Virus record (IMG/VR): IMGVR_UViG_3300021519_000035
Coordinates: 1-33,685 of that record
Direction: 5' to 3' (one strand)
Source of the DNA: a virus
Length of the DNA stretch: 33,685 nt
The notes under the pieces were generated by a model that saw nothing but the letters and a program-made list of their open reading frames with translations, was not told the origin of the DNA and made no database searches. Shown here one piece after another: positions 21,635 through 29,018 of this stretch (within the stretch, counting starts at the first letter, position 1; every line of letters starts with the position of its first letter). The position numbers and the translations under genes are program-made.

Positions 21635-23775
21635 CACGGCATCACCGGCTGCTGGGCCTGCTGCATGGCCTGTTCGTGCTGCTGTTGAGCAAGGGCCGCC
21701 GCCTGCTGCTGGGCAGCGCCCTCCATCTGGAGCGCCTGCATGTTCATCCCATGCTCGGCCTGCGCGTGCTGATGCTCCAAGGCCTTGGCTTGCAGGTCGA
21801 TCTGGCTCATCTGGACCTCGGCGCCGGCCTTCTGCTTCTCAGCGTCGGCCTTGACCTTCGCCACCTCCAGCGTGGGATCTGGCGGCTTGGGCGCCTGGGC
21901 CTGCTGCGCCATCTGGTTGGCGAAGTTCTCGATAGCCGTTTCCAGCGTCTCCCCGATCTTGAAGCGCCGCGCGCCAAACATGAGCATTTCGCCCAGCATG
22001 GGAGCCGACGACGGGGCCATCTGCACCATGGGCGCCGCCTCTTTGAGGAAGGTCGCCATTGCGCCGATGAACTCGACCGCCTTCTGTTGCTCGGCCTTCT
22101 GGTCGGGCTCAATCGTGCTGTCCGTCTCCACGTCGATATGGAAGCCGCGCAGCTTGTCGTCGCGGAGGAGCTGCATGACCTCGTCCCACGTCGGTTCCTT
22201 CATCGCCGCGAGCATTTCCGGCGACGGTTCGGGAATACCGGGCGGCGGCGGCACAGGCTGGCCCATCTGCTGCGCCTGCTGGGCCTGCTGCTGATACTGC
22301 TGCATGTATTGCTGCTGCATCTGCAACATCTGCTTCTGTTGGGCCGTCAGCAGTTTAACGCCGCTCATCTGCGCCATCGTTTCCTGACTGAAATGCTCGG
22401 CTATTACCTCGGCAATCAGGCGGATGGCATCGCGGGCAAAGCGCTGGATATCGCGCTGCCGGTCACGGATGCGGAGCGAACCCCATTGGCTCTTGAGTTG
22501 CTGGGCCGTCGCCGTCTCGCTGGCGTCCGATGCGCCGCGCACGATGTCGCCAATGCCCGTCACCTCGTACAGGGCGGCCTTGGCCTTCTCGCGGGCCTCG
22601 TAGCAGGCCACCAGGGCCGCCGCCACGTCCTTAAGCGGGAACCACACCACCAGCCCATCGGCGCCGCCGCGCTCGGCCAGCATGGCCCAATTCTCGACCG
22701 GGATAAGCTCGGTATCCGATGCGTCCGAAAGCAGGCGCTTCACGCTGTCCATGTCGGCCGGATAGAGGCCGCGCAGGCGCAGGGATTCGCTCAGTTTGTA
22801 GATTTTGTTGGTCAACAGGTCGATCTCGTCGGCCTGATCCTGATACATCGCGAAGTCGGGCACCGGCACAATGGAGTCGCTGCCCACCGTCGCCGTCACA
22901 GGGCGCGGAATCGGCCAGAAGTTATCGAATCGGCACGGCGGCTCCATGTCCGACAACAGATCGTCGGGATAGCCCGGCGCGACCTGATAGACCTTGTTGT
23001 GGCGCTTGCACCAGATGGTCCACACCGTGGCTTGGTGGTTGTCCTCCTGCGTGCCGGTCTGCTTGCCGCCCTCGTCCGGCTTGTGGTCAAGCTGGATCTT
23101 GGCCGCCACGTCCTTGCCGAACTTGTCGGCAATCTCCTCGCGGGTCAGGAACGACCGATAGCCGAACCACCACACCTCTGACCACATGCGGGCCGGGTTG
23201 GTGAGCGTGTCCTTCCAATGGACATAGCGGAGAATCGCCTGCTGGCGCGTGACCTTCTGGCCTGCCTGCGGCGTCGGGTCGTCGGGGTCGTCCCCGCCCG
23301 GCTCCGTCGCGGCGTCCGGGTCGTCACCGATCTCGGCTTGGTACTCGACCACGGCCATGCCACGGCCCGGCAAGAGCAAGTCCTGCACCACGGAGCGCAT
23401 GGTGTGTTCGATGTCCTGCGTATCCAGGCAGACCTCGATGCAGCGCTCCAGGATGATCGAGCCCCAACGGCCCACCGGGTCGGCGTCCTTGTTGCGGCGC
23501 GATACGTTCGGTACAGGCGTTTGGTTGAACAGCGCCGGGCCGATGGTCTGCACGTTGGACCAGAGCATCGCCATCTTGCGGCCACGGCCACCCGCGCCCT
23601 GCATCATCTCGCGGGCGTTGCCCTCGTCCTTGTAGCGGCGAATGACTTTGTCGCCTCGACTGTGCCAAGGAGCGTGCGCGCGCTTTGCCGTGGCAATCTC
23701 GCCCAGCCAATAGCGGGCAGAGCCTACAGGCTTGTCCTCCTGCACAATGGCGGCGGTTTCAGAGAGTTCGCTCAT
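21634..23775 (-). CDS. portal protein (P22 gp1-like)
   Basis: Encodes 713 residues from ATG 23775 (ATGA overlap with terminase), close to the P22 portal length of 725. It forms the ring through which DNA is packaged. Landmarks: WHSRGDKVIRRYKDEGNARE and MLWSNVQTIGPALFNQTPVP near the front, DTLTNPARMWSEVWWFGYRS, MYQDQADEIDLLTNKIYKLS and RGLYPADMDSVKRLL in the middle, and the long Gln/Met/Ala-rich C-terminal region (about 490-530 and 620-713) that would form the barrel helices. The Q-rich repeats (MLQMQQQYMQQYQQQ) are low-complexity and prone to length change. Confidence 0.9.
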   Translation of the reverse strand: MSELSETAAIVQEDKPVGSARYWLGEIATAKRAHAPWHSRGDKVIRRYKDEGNAREMMQGAGGRGRKMAMLWSNVQTIGPALFNQTPVPNVSRRNKDADPVGRWGSIILERCIEVCLDTQDIEHTMRSVVQDLLLPGRGMAVVEYQAEIGDDPDAATEPGGDDPDDPTPQAGQKVTRQQAILRYVHWKDTLTNPARMWSEVWWFGYRSFLTREEIADKFGKDVAAKIQLDHKPDEGGKQTGTQEDNHQATVWTIWCKRHNKVYQVAPGYPDDLLSDMEPPCRFDNFWPIPRPVTATVGSDSIVPVPDFAMYQDQADEIDLLTNKIYKLSESLRLRGLYPADMDSVKRLLSDASDTELIPVENWAMLAERGGADGLVVWFPLKDVAAALVACYEAREKAKAALYEVTGIGDIVRGASDASETATAQQLKSQWGSLRIRDRQRDIQRFARDAIRLIAEVIAEHFSQETMAQMSGVKLLTAQQKQMLQMQQQYMQQYQQQAQQAQQMGQPVPPPPGIPEPSPEMLAAMKEPTWDEVMQLLRDDKLRGFHIDVETDSTIEPDQKAEQQKAVEFIGAMATFLKEAAPMVQMAPSSAPMLGEMLMFGARRFKIGETLETAIENFANQMAQQAQAPKPPDPTLEVAKVKADAEKQKAGAEVQMSQIDLQAKALEHQHAQAEHGMNMQALQMEGAAQQQAAALAQQQHEQAMQQAQQPVMP

Positions 23776-25100
23776 ATCCTGCCTCGTCCGCCTTTGTGCT
23801 GGCCGTGTTCGCGCCACAGGTCGTTCATGGTGTAGTTCTCGATGCCGTACTTGGGCGCCGGCTTGTCCGCATCTGGCTTTTTGGCCTCGCGCCAGGACAG
23901 CGACAGGTAGCGCCACGCATCCGCACCGTTGCTGGCCCAATCGTGCAAGGGCGTCGGCTTCAACACCTTGCGCTCCTCGTCGTATTCGGCCCGGTACTGC
24001 TTCAGCGCCTCGATGCCCACGGCGCACTTGGTGCGGTCAAAGCGGGCCTGCGGGATGGTCACGCGCCCAGCTTCGATGCCGTCCATGATGCTGTTGTGGG
24101 GCACCGGATGCGGCTTGATGCCGTGGCTGATGATCTGCTCAACGCGGGTCTTGCCCGATCCCCACTCCCGCGCCATGCCGTCGTGCGGCACATAGGCCCA
24201 GCCGTAGGTGTACGGCTTGCGCTTCAGCACTTCGGCGTAGTGGTCCACGCCCACGCCGGTCTGCTCGTAGTAGTCGATGACGTTGATGCCGCCGAAATAG
24301 GTCTGGAAGAACCAGATAGCCGTGGCATCGCGCACGCCAATATCCCACGCCGTGTAGACGGGCTGGGACGGGTCATAGGGCACGTCGCAGATCCGGCCCT
24401 CCCGGTCGGCCTGTGCCATCTCCTTGCCCCAGTAGGCTCCGGTAATGGCCGCCTCAAACGAGCATTCAAACTCCTGTTCGTACTGCTCGGGGCTCATCAG
24501 CTTGCGGGCGCTGTCTAGTTCCTCCTGGGCCACAAGCCCCGTCTCAGAGGCCCGCAGCATCACGCCGTACCAGTCGTTGTCGTTCTGGGCCTGCTGCCAC
24601 GCTTTGTAGAAATCGTTGTGCCCGCGAGGCGTGCCAATCAGCGTCAGGGAGCCGCGCCTGTCTGACAGGGCTGGCCGGATGATCTCGGGCAGCACGCGAG
24701 GGCGCATGTCCGCGAACTCGTCCAGCACGCAGTCGTCAAGGTAGATGCCTCTCATGCCGTCCGGGTTATCCGCCCCGTACAGACGCACTCTGCCGCCGTT
24801 GGGGAAGTCCACCCGCAACTCGGACTCGTTGGGCTCCATGCCCGGAATTACCGCGCTAAATCGCTTTAGATAGGACCACGCCACGTCCTTGGCCTGCTTG
24901 TAGAGCGGGGCGATGTAAGCCGCACGCGGGTCAGGCTGCGGGCATGTGAGCGCCGACCGGATTAACTGATTGATCGTCGCCACCGTCTTGCCGGCGCGGC
25001 GATGGGCCACGATCACACGCCAGCGCTTGGAGCTTTCATGGTAGCCCATGAAGGCGCGGCGGGGCGCGTAGGGGATGGTTACGCGCTGGGCTGTAGCCAT
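23772..25100 (-). CDS. terL: terminase large subunit
   Basis: Encodes 442 residues. The ATPase half has a Walker A-like AHRRAGKT (about 32-39) and Walker B VLDEFAD (about 125-131), then the coupling motif TLIGTPRG (153-160). The nuclease half has the RNase H-like acids: Asp253 in AWDIGVRDAT with Asp258 close by, and Asp394 in NGADAWRY. It packages DNA into the prohead and cuts concatemers. The ATG at 25100 lies 22 bases inside the end of the small-subunit-like gene. Length and motif order are normal. Confidence 0.95.
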   Translation of the reverse strand: MATAQRVTIPYAPRRAFMGYHESSKRWRVIVAHRRAGKTVATINQLIRSALTCPQPDPRAAYIAPLYKQAKDVAWSYLKRFSAVIPGMEPNESELRVDFPNGGRVRLYGADNPDGMRGIYLDDCVLDEFADMRPRVLPEIIRPALSDRRGSLTLIGTPRGHNDFYKAWQQAQNDNDWYGVMLRASETGLVAQEELDSARKLMSPEQYEQEFECSFEAAITGAYWGKEMAQADREGRICDVPYDPSQPVYTAWDIGVRDATAIWFFQTYFGGINVIDYYEQTGVGVDHYAEVLKRKPYTYGWAYVPHDGMAREWGSGKTRVEQIISHGIKPHPVPHNSIMDGIEAGRVTIPQARFDRTKCAVGIEALKQYRAEYDEERKVLKPTPLHDWASNGADAWRYLSLSWREAKKPDADKPAPKYGIENYTMNDLWREHGQHKGGRGRI

Positions 25101-25333
25101 GAGATCGCCAATGCGACAGGGCCGCTACCGCCCTCGCCCGTCTGCGGCTGGGGGGACTTGCCATAGCCACGGTCCAGCAGTTCTTTGGCGGCCGACACGC
25201 GGGCAGCGTCGCTCTCGCTGAACTTCATCACGCTGACAAGCGTATGCAGCGCCTCCGGCGTATGCTTTTGCGCCAGCGCTTTGATATCTTTGGTGGATTT
25301 GTTGAGCGCGCCCCTGGGTCTACCGCGAGGCAC
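25079..25333 (-). CDS. probable terminase small subunit
   Basis: Encodes 84 residues starting with GTG 25333: basic MPRGRPRGALNKSTKDIKAL, then a helical core (HTPEALHTLVSVMKF and ARVSAAKELLDRGYGK) and a Gly/Pro tail. The G-R-P-x-G-x-x-N-K-x-T opening is a known start of phage terminase small subunits and related DNA-recognition proteins. Its place directly before terL with an overlap of 22 bases supports this. The ribosome site is poor, so a different start or weak translation is possible. Confidence 0.65.
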   Translation of the reverse strand: MPRGRPRGALNKSTKDIKALAQKHTPEALHTLVSVMKFSESDAARVSAAKELLDRGYGKSPQPQTGEGGSGPVALAISWLQPSA

Positions 25334-25429
25334 GATTTAATCCGATTATTTTAGTCGGCACGCTGATGCTCTCTCTTGGAGGCTGTCAGCCGTGTAATTG
25401 CTCCAATTCCGACTTAGGAAGTCAAGTGT
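25334..25429. promoter_or_regulatory. late-operon promoter region (tentative)
   Basis: This 96-base gap before the packaging genes is the only break between the early and late leftward operons. On the minus strand, TTGACT (25425-25420) overlaps a small palindrome GACTT-AGG-AAGTC (25411-25423). The best -10 candidate, CAATTA (25400-25395), is at 19-base spacing, so an activator may be needed. A second palindrome, CCGA-N9-TCGG, lies around 25340-25356, just before the small terminase start. Confidence 0.4.
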
Positions 25430-25783
25430 CTACTTTTGTGGCGGGTCGAGAACGTCAGCCCACTTGCGGAAGATTGCCGCTACAGCCTTCTTGTCATCGT
25501 CCTCTAAGTATTGGGGGTCGGCAATATCGGCGGCCAATTCCTCGAAATCGACAGTGGCCCAAATCCAATCACTGCCGGTAACAAATGGCAGGCCCACCGA
25601 AAGATTTAGTTTCCCATTGTCAGAGTCATTCCACGTCAGCAGTACAGGGAAATCTTCCCGTAATGTTTCAAAAACTGCGGTTTCGATATCAGGAACAAGG
25701 CTCTTTGCCTCATCAATTAGGTTCCCCCAATGTTATTCGCTGAAATCAAACACGGCACCTACGGGCATCTTCAGGTCGCTCAT
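25430..25783 (-). pseudogene. small phage gene interrupted by an in-frame TAA
   Basis: Starting at ATG 25783 (AGGA site; ATGA overlap with upstream stop) the frame reads 16 residues, MSDLKMPVGAVFDFSE, then TAA (25735-25733), then continues open for 100 residues to TAG at 25430. The downstream text (HWGNLIDEAKSLVPDIETAV, DSDNGKLNLSVGLPFVTGSD, KAVAAIFRKWADVLDPPQK) looks like a normal acidic protein with coding character and no usable restart near its beginning. One base change (CAA to TAA) would explain it. Function unknown. Alternatives are a sequencing error, host suppression, or a real 16-residue peptide. Confidence 0.75.
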
Positions 25784-26010
25784 GCCGCTATCCTAGCAGC
25801 CCGGCGAATAGCAGCCAAGGATGCGGCCGGCAGTTCCAGAAACGTCGAGTAGCGGACACGCACGTAAGGGTCCAATCCCAAGGCTGTTCTCCTGCGTTGA
25901 ACGGTGTCGGCATGGTGGCCCGTCCTTCGGGCGATTTCATGGTCTGCGTGCGTCTTGTGGAGCGCGTGCAGGGTGGCGGTGTCGTAGGGGGTCCATTCTT
26001 TGCCGTTCAT
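25780..26010 (-). CDS. small SANT/Myb-like HTH protein
   Basis: Encodes 76 residues. MNGKEWTPYDTATLHALHKT, then HADHEIARRTGHHADTVQRR and RTALGLDP is the spacing of a SANT/Myb-like or GcrA-like helix-turn-helix: W at the front, three helices, and an R-R-x-x-L-G-L end. It probably binds DNA. Overlaps of four bases at both ends (26007-26010 and 25780-25783) tie it to its neighbours. As one of the last genes of the early leftward operon, next to the late promoter region, it is a candidate late-gene activator. Confidence 0.7.
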   Translation of the reverse strand: MNGKEWTPYDTATLHALHKTHADHEIARRTGHHADTVQRRRTALGLDPYVRVRYSTFLELPAASLAAIRRAARIAA

Positions 26011-26168
26011 CCTGCCTCCGGTATCTGTGCGAGATAGCCCGCGATTTTGTCTGCGATCCGCTGATATTCGCGATGGTCGGATACAGCTAGGCGGTTGAGA
26101 TCGAGGACGTTAACCTTCCACCAGATTTCAAAAGCGGCGCGCGTCGGCCAGGGGGTGGGGTTGGTCAT
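26007..26168 (-). CDS. 53-residue hypothetical protein
   Basis: Encodes 53 residues: MTNPTPWPTRAAFEIWWKVN and then a helix with HREYQRIADKIAGYLAQI. It was called because both ends interlock with real genes (TGATG at 26168-26170, ATGA at 26007-26010) and because its composition is that of a folded small protein rich in Trp. Many small phage proteins have this size. No function is suggested. Confidence 0.6.
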   Translation of the reverse strand: MTNPTPWPTRAAFEIWWKVNVLDLNRLAVSDHREYQRIADKIAGYLAQIPEAG

Positions 26169-26452
26169 CACCACAGATCCTCCAAGTAAAGCTCAGGGCC
26201 GGTATAGGCTCCGGGTGTCGTCTTGCGGCGCAGTTGACCGCTTGCCTTCGCAACGTGCAGGGCTTGGCACCGGTTCAGGAATCGGCCCTGATTGTCCGTA
26301 AATCCCTGCTCGCTTTCGGCAATTTCATCCAAAGGCCATCCGTATCTGGCGGCCTCGCGGATCGCGTGATGATGGCGCCCCGGCGCCGGCACGGTCCAAA
26401 GACGACCATCCGGATGGCGTATGGCTACGCGCTCAATCCGATGCTCGCTCAT
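26168..26452 (-). CDS. small phage early protein with LYLEDLW ending
   Basis: Encodes 94 residues from ATG 26452 (ATGA overlap with the replication gene stop). It reads MSEHRIERVAIRHPDGRLWT, then PGRHHHAIREAARYGWPLDE, QGFTDNQGRFLNRCQALHVA and ends GPELYLEDLW. The combination of HH-x-x-I, QGF...GRFL-x-R-x-x-A-x-x-x-A-x-x-x-G-Q and L-Y-x-E-D-L-W marks a widespread family of small phage proteins of unknown role that often sit beside replication genes. No catalytic residues can be named. Confidence 0.75.
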   Translation of the reverse strand: MSEHRIERVAIRHPDGRLWTVPAPGRHHHAIREAARYGWPLDEIAESEQGFTDNQGRFLNRCQALHVAKASGQLRRKTTPGAYTGPELYLEDLW

Positions 26453-27297
26453 GCCGCCGCCCTTTCCTGTTTCTTGGCCGCCCATTCTGAGTAGATGGCG
26501 GGGGGAACGCGGCAGCCGGGCTCTCCAGGCTCAGGGCCCCAATCGCCACGCAGCCACATCTTGCCGGGACGCCAGCCGCTGATGCGGGCTCGCCATTGGG
26601 CATCGTCGTCACGGTTGACAGTGGTCGCTGCCACGGCGGCATCGCGAGCGGCGAAAGTCTGCGGGGCTACGCGCTTGGCGGCGATTCTCTCGGCCTCGCG
26701 GCGGCACCAGTTGCGCCACGTTCCCGGCCAGTCTGCCTTGCGCCCCTTGGCCCCCGGTATCCCGCGCCAATAGTCCCGGAACGATGCGGCTACGGTCGTT
26801 GCGTTGAGCCCAAGCTGCTCGGCAAAAGCCCGCTCGTCTGCGCTCGGCTCCCAATCGTCCGGCAGGCGCGTCCCGGAACGGGAAGCCCCAGATACGCTAG
26901 TATCTGTATTCCTTCCCTTTCCTTCCCCTTCCTTTCCTTCCCTTCCTACCTGCGCGTCACTGTCGCGTGGCGACGCGTGCGTATCGGGTGCCGGGAGGAC
27001 GGACGCTGCCTCGCGCGGATTGACGTGCTGATGCTCTAGGAAGGTCGGAATATGGGCTAGGCCGTCGCCGTACAGCCGCACCAGATCACGGTCTAGAAGT
27101 TCCTGGCAGATGTCCGCGATGTCGCCGTCATCCTCCGGCAGATACCGCCGCCGAAAGGTGCGCGGCGCCCACACAAGGCGGCCCTCCCTGTCGGCCTCAC
27201 ACCACAAGCCGATGTAAAGCAGGCGAGCGAGCGGGCTCAGAGCGCATATGTCGTCGCTTGTGAAAAAGTCTGGCTTCACTGTGCGGATGCGGGCCAT
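26449..27297 (-). CDS. phage replication initiator-like protein
   Basis: Encodes 282 residues. The first 95 match the winged-helix N-terminal domain of many phage replication proteins: MARIRTVKPDFFTSDDICAL, SPLARLLYIGLWCEADREGR, then the wing and HIPTFLEHQHVN. A disordered linker (about 100-145) is followed by a C-terminal module (ADERAFAEQLGLNATTVAAS and WRGIPGAKGRKADWPGTWRN) typical of primosome-organiser proteins. It probably binds the phage origin and recruits host helicase. The linker DNA carries a hairpin and a 39-base homopyrimidine run. As in lambda O, the origin may lie inside this gene. It is the longest gene of the early operon. Confidence 0.78.
   Translation of the reverse strand: MARIRTVKPDFFTSDDICALSPLARLLYIGLWCEADREGRLVWAPRTFRRRYLPEDDGDIADICQELLDRDLVRLYGDGLAHIPTFLEHQHVNPREAASVLPAPDTHASPRDSDAQVGREGKEGEGKGRNTDTSVSGASRSGTRLPDDWEPSADERAFAEQLGLNATTVAASFRDYWRGIPGAKGRKADWPGTWRNWCRREAERIAAKRVAPQTFAARDAAVAATTVNRDDDAQWRARISGWRPGKMWLRGDWGPEPGEPGCRVPPAIYSEWAAKKQERAAA
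26889..26906. repeat. perfect inverted repeat in the replication gene
   Basis: CAGATAC (26889-26895), loop GCTA, GTATCTG (26900-26906). Seven perfect base pairs in otherwise GC-rich coding DNA, two bases from the homopyrimidine tract. Possible binding site for the product of the same gene. Confidence 0.6.
26909..26947. repeat. homopyrimidine tract with perfect mirror repeat; possible origin element
   Basis: Thirty-nine unbroken pyrimidines on the plus strand (purines on the coding strand, giving a Gly/Lys/Glu linker). Positions 26916-26937 are an exact mirror repeat, 11 bases each side of the C-C centre at 26926/26927. Such tracts can form triplex (H-DNA) and melt easily. With the adjacent hairpin and the initiator-type gene they mark a candidate replication origin. 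They could also simply encode a flexible linker. Confidence 0.5.
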
Positions 27298-27299
27298 GG

Positions 27300-27749
27300 C
27301 TATGCCTCACTCCGCTTCTCTGAGGCCGCACCAAACTGCTCGGGCGCTTTTCCGCCATGGAACTTGTAGCTCCGGCGCACGTAATTCAGGTGCTGGCACT
27401 CTCCGCACTTGTCGCCGGTCTGCGGGGCGCGTCGGATCGTCTTGGCGTGCCGATGCTCGTATCTGCCGCATGAACATTTCACGACCCAGCGCGATTTTTT
27501 GTTCGGCGCTTGCGTTGCGGCGTACCCGATCACCTTCCAGCGCCCGAACGTGTTACCCACCAGTTCGCGGAAGATGGCGGTCGCACTGATCTTGGGCGAG
27601 TTGTTGACCGGAAGCGGATCAGCGCTGGCCCGTATTAGGGCGTTTGCTGGCTTTCTGTCGGGCGTCCAGTGAACGCCCTTACTCGTCACCAGCCCCGCCG
27701 TCTTATTCAGCGGGATACTTGTTGCAATTCTCTCCAGATCGCGTGCCAT
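27300..27749 (-). CDS. zinc-finger-like early phage protein
   Basis: Encodes 149 residues. The C-terminal half has C-x-C (VVKCSCGRYEHRH) and C-x-x-C (GDKCGECQHLNYVRR), a spacing able to bind one zinc ion. It is preceded by a strand pair with VGNTFGRWKVIGYAATQ. Similar G-x-x-F-G-x-W-x-V-I-G....C-x-C-G....C-x-x-C proteins are frequent in phage early regions and are thought to bind DNA or be HNH relatives that lack the nuclease histidines. The start ATG overlaps the preceding stop as TAATG (27749). Confidence 0.72.
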   Translation of the reverse strand: MARDLERIATSIPLNKTAGLVTSKGVHWTPDRKPANALIRASADPLPVNNSPKISATAIFRELVGNTFGRWKVIGYAATQAPNKKSRWVVKCSCGRYEHRHAKTIRRAPQTGDKCGECQHLNYVRRSYKFHGGKAPEQFGAASEKRSEA

Positions 27750-27919
27750 TATCTGGCACCGTGACGGGCAGACTCGTCTCTGATATAAACTTGAAAAGCC
27801 ATTGCCGCGCTCCTCAGAAGCCGGTGAAGGTTAGAGGCGGGATGAGCGTTGGTAGCGCCGCCCGCCTCGTCTATTTGTATAGCACACATACGCGCGGAAG
27901 TGGTGGGGAAATGCGTCAT
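27749..27919 (-). CDS. 56-residue hypothetical protein
   Basis: Encodes 56 residues: [20 protein letters not shown], a middle with HPASNLHRLLRSAAMAFQVY and a basic end. It is held between two coupled overlaps (ATGA at 27916-27919, TAATG at 27749). No motif is recognised. The amount of Ala and Arg might reflect only local base composition. Confidence 0.5.
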   Translation of the reverse strand: MTHFPTTSARMCAIQIDEAGGATNAHPASNLHRLLRSAAMAFQVYIRDESARHGAR

Positions 27920-28248
27920 GTCACCCGCCAATCTATTTCGGGGAACAGGGCTTTCGCGAGCTTGAACTTGATGCGGAAGGCGGGAGTGACAACGCCTTTT
28001 TTGTCCTCGCAAATGGTCTTGGTCGGGCCGCCCGGCGTGGGCTTCTCGACGTACTCCCAATCCGCGACGTAGGTGCAGACCTTCGCGCCATTCACGATCA
28101 GCGGGTAACGCGGCTGACGACGCAGGGCGAATATCTCCCCCGCTCTGGCGAGCAACTGAAGCTCCGCATCGCGTCGTGCTTCCGCCTGTGAGGCAAAGCG
28201 GATGCCGTCAACCACGGTGGGCTTGTTGCCATATTTTGATCTAGCCAC
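27916..28248 (-). CDS. DUF1064 (putative nuclease) protein
   Basis: Encodes 110 residues from GTG 28248, chosen for its AGGAG site six bases upstream; an ATG at 28281 is further inside the previous gene. The text [58 protein letters not shown] and [18 protein letters not shown] is a full match to the DUF1064 pattern. This family has a restriction-endonuclease-like arrangement (Glu in S-x-x-E-A, then D-x-K-G) and has been suggested to act on branched DNA in phage recombination or replication. Catalytic candidates are the Glu in QAEARR, the Asp in YVADWEY and EDKKG. Confidence 0.85.
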   Translation of the reverse strand: MARSKYGNKPTVVDGIRFASQAEARRDAELQLLARAGEIFALRRQPRYPLIVNGAKVCTYVADWEYVEKPTPGGPTKTICEDKKGVVTPAFRIKFKLAKALFPEIDWRVT

Positions 28249-28642
28249 GAATCGCTCCTGGGCGAAGGTCCGGCCGACCACGCGGTCTATTCTTCGCTTT
28301 CATGTCCGCTGAATTATCTGCGTGTGTTCCAAGGAACAAATGATCGGGATTGATGCACGCCCTAACATCACATTTGTGGCAGACAAGCCACGGCCCTGGA
28401 CTGCTAGTGTGTCGCTCCATCCACGACGCTCTGTGGGCTTTGGTCAGGCGCCCATTAATGCGAAGCACGCCGTATCCATAATAGTCCGTTGCTCCCACCC
28501 AAAGAAAACAGCCGCTATTGGGCTCTGGAATACTGTAATGATCTAATCTTTCGGCCGTGCTTTGCCCGCTTGCAACGCTCATCACGCGGCCTTTATTCCA
28601 GCCACCCTTTAAAAGTCCTCTAGTTTTGGAGGGGCGCTTCAC
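28241..28642 (-). CDS. HNH endonuclease
   Basis: Encodes 133 residues from GTG 28642, which overlaps the upstream stop as GTGA; an ATG at 28582 is possible. The HNH core is clear: [20 protein letters not shown], then [40 protein letters not shown], with conserved His in AHRASW, Cys-His and N-P-D-H-L. These enzymes nick or cut DNA with a metal-activated histidine and are often mobile (homing). The usual C-terminal DNA-binding module is absent, but the adjacent upstream gene encodes exactly such a module. The protein ends in a basic tail ([12 protein letters not shown]). Confidence 0.88.
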   Translation of the reverse strand: MKRPSKTRGLLKGGWNKGRVMSVASGQSTAERLDHYSIPEPNSGCFLWVGATDYYGYGVLRINGRLTKAHRASWMERHTSSPGPWLVCHKCDVRACINPDHLFLGTHADNSADMKAKNRPRGRPDLRPGAIRG

Positions 28643-28836
28643 GTGACGTGCTTCCACAAATTGCCGTTGCGGATTTCGTTGATGGTCGAGTGGTGCATTT
28701 TCAACTCGCGCGCCAATGACCGAGCCGAACGCGGATCGCGACGTATCCAGCGCACGTCCTCCTCCGTAAGGCGAGCGGTGGGGTTATTCTCGCCCCGTTT
28801 CGTTGGATCGGCGTATATTCCCTTGGACCGCTTCAA
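28639..28836 (-). CDS. stand-alone HTH module of the HNH-endonuclease type
   Basis: Encodes 65 residues. After a basic lead ([20 protein letters not shown]) comes [40 protein letters not shown] and WKHVT. The pattern G-E-N-x-x-A-x-L-T-x-x-D-V-x-x-I-R ... I-N-x-I-x-x-G-x-x-W-K-H-V is the DNA-binding tail normally fused to the end of HNH homing endonucleases. Here it is a separate gene placed before the HNH gene, with a GTGA overlap. The two may work as a split endonuclease, or this one may act alone as a regulator. Confidence 0.75.
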   Translation of the reverse strand: MKRSKGIYADPTKRGENNPTARLTEEDVRWIRRDPRSARSLARELKMHHSTINEIRNGNLWKHVT

Positions 28837-29018
28837 GCGCTCACTCCCCGCCGCTGCGTCAGCGACAACGCGGCGGTAACGGCGTCACGCAGGCGGATCA
28901 GCGCGAGGTTCTTGTCTCCGGGTCGCGCACGCTTGGCGCGCTTGCGAGCTCGCACGACTTCCCGCTCTGCTCGGCGCAGGGCGAGGATGGTGGCTGCTCC
29001 TTGGCGGGAGGGCTTCAT
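28833..29018 (-). CDS. 61-residue basic helical protein
   Basis: Encodes 61 residues from ATG 29018 (ATGA overlap with the methyltransferase stop). Highly basic and helical: ALRRAEREVVRARKRAKRAR, then DKNLALIRLRDAVTAALSLT. Probably nucleic-acid-associated. No family is recognised. The other stop overlap, ATGA at 28833-28836, ties it to the HTH module gene. Confidence 0.6.
   Translation of the reverse strand: MKPSRQGAATILALRRAEREVVRARKRAKRARPGDKNLALIRLRDAVTAALSLTQRRGVSA

Noticed and set aside
21577-23181. 534-codon plus-strand open frame opposite the portal gene
   Set aside because: Leu/His/Arg-rich text with no domains. It is the antisense shadow of the Gln-rich, GC-biased portal gene, with no ribosome site.
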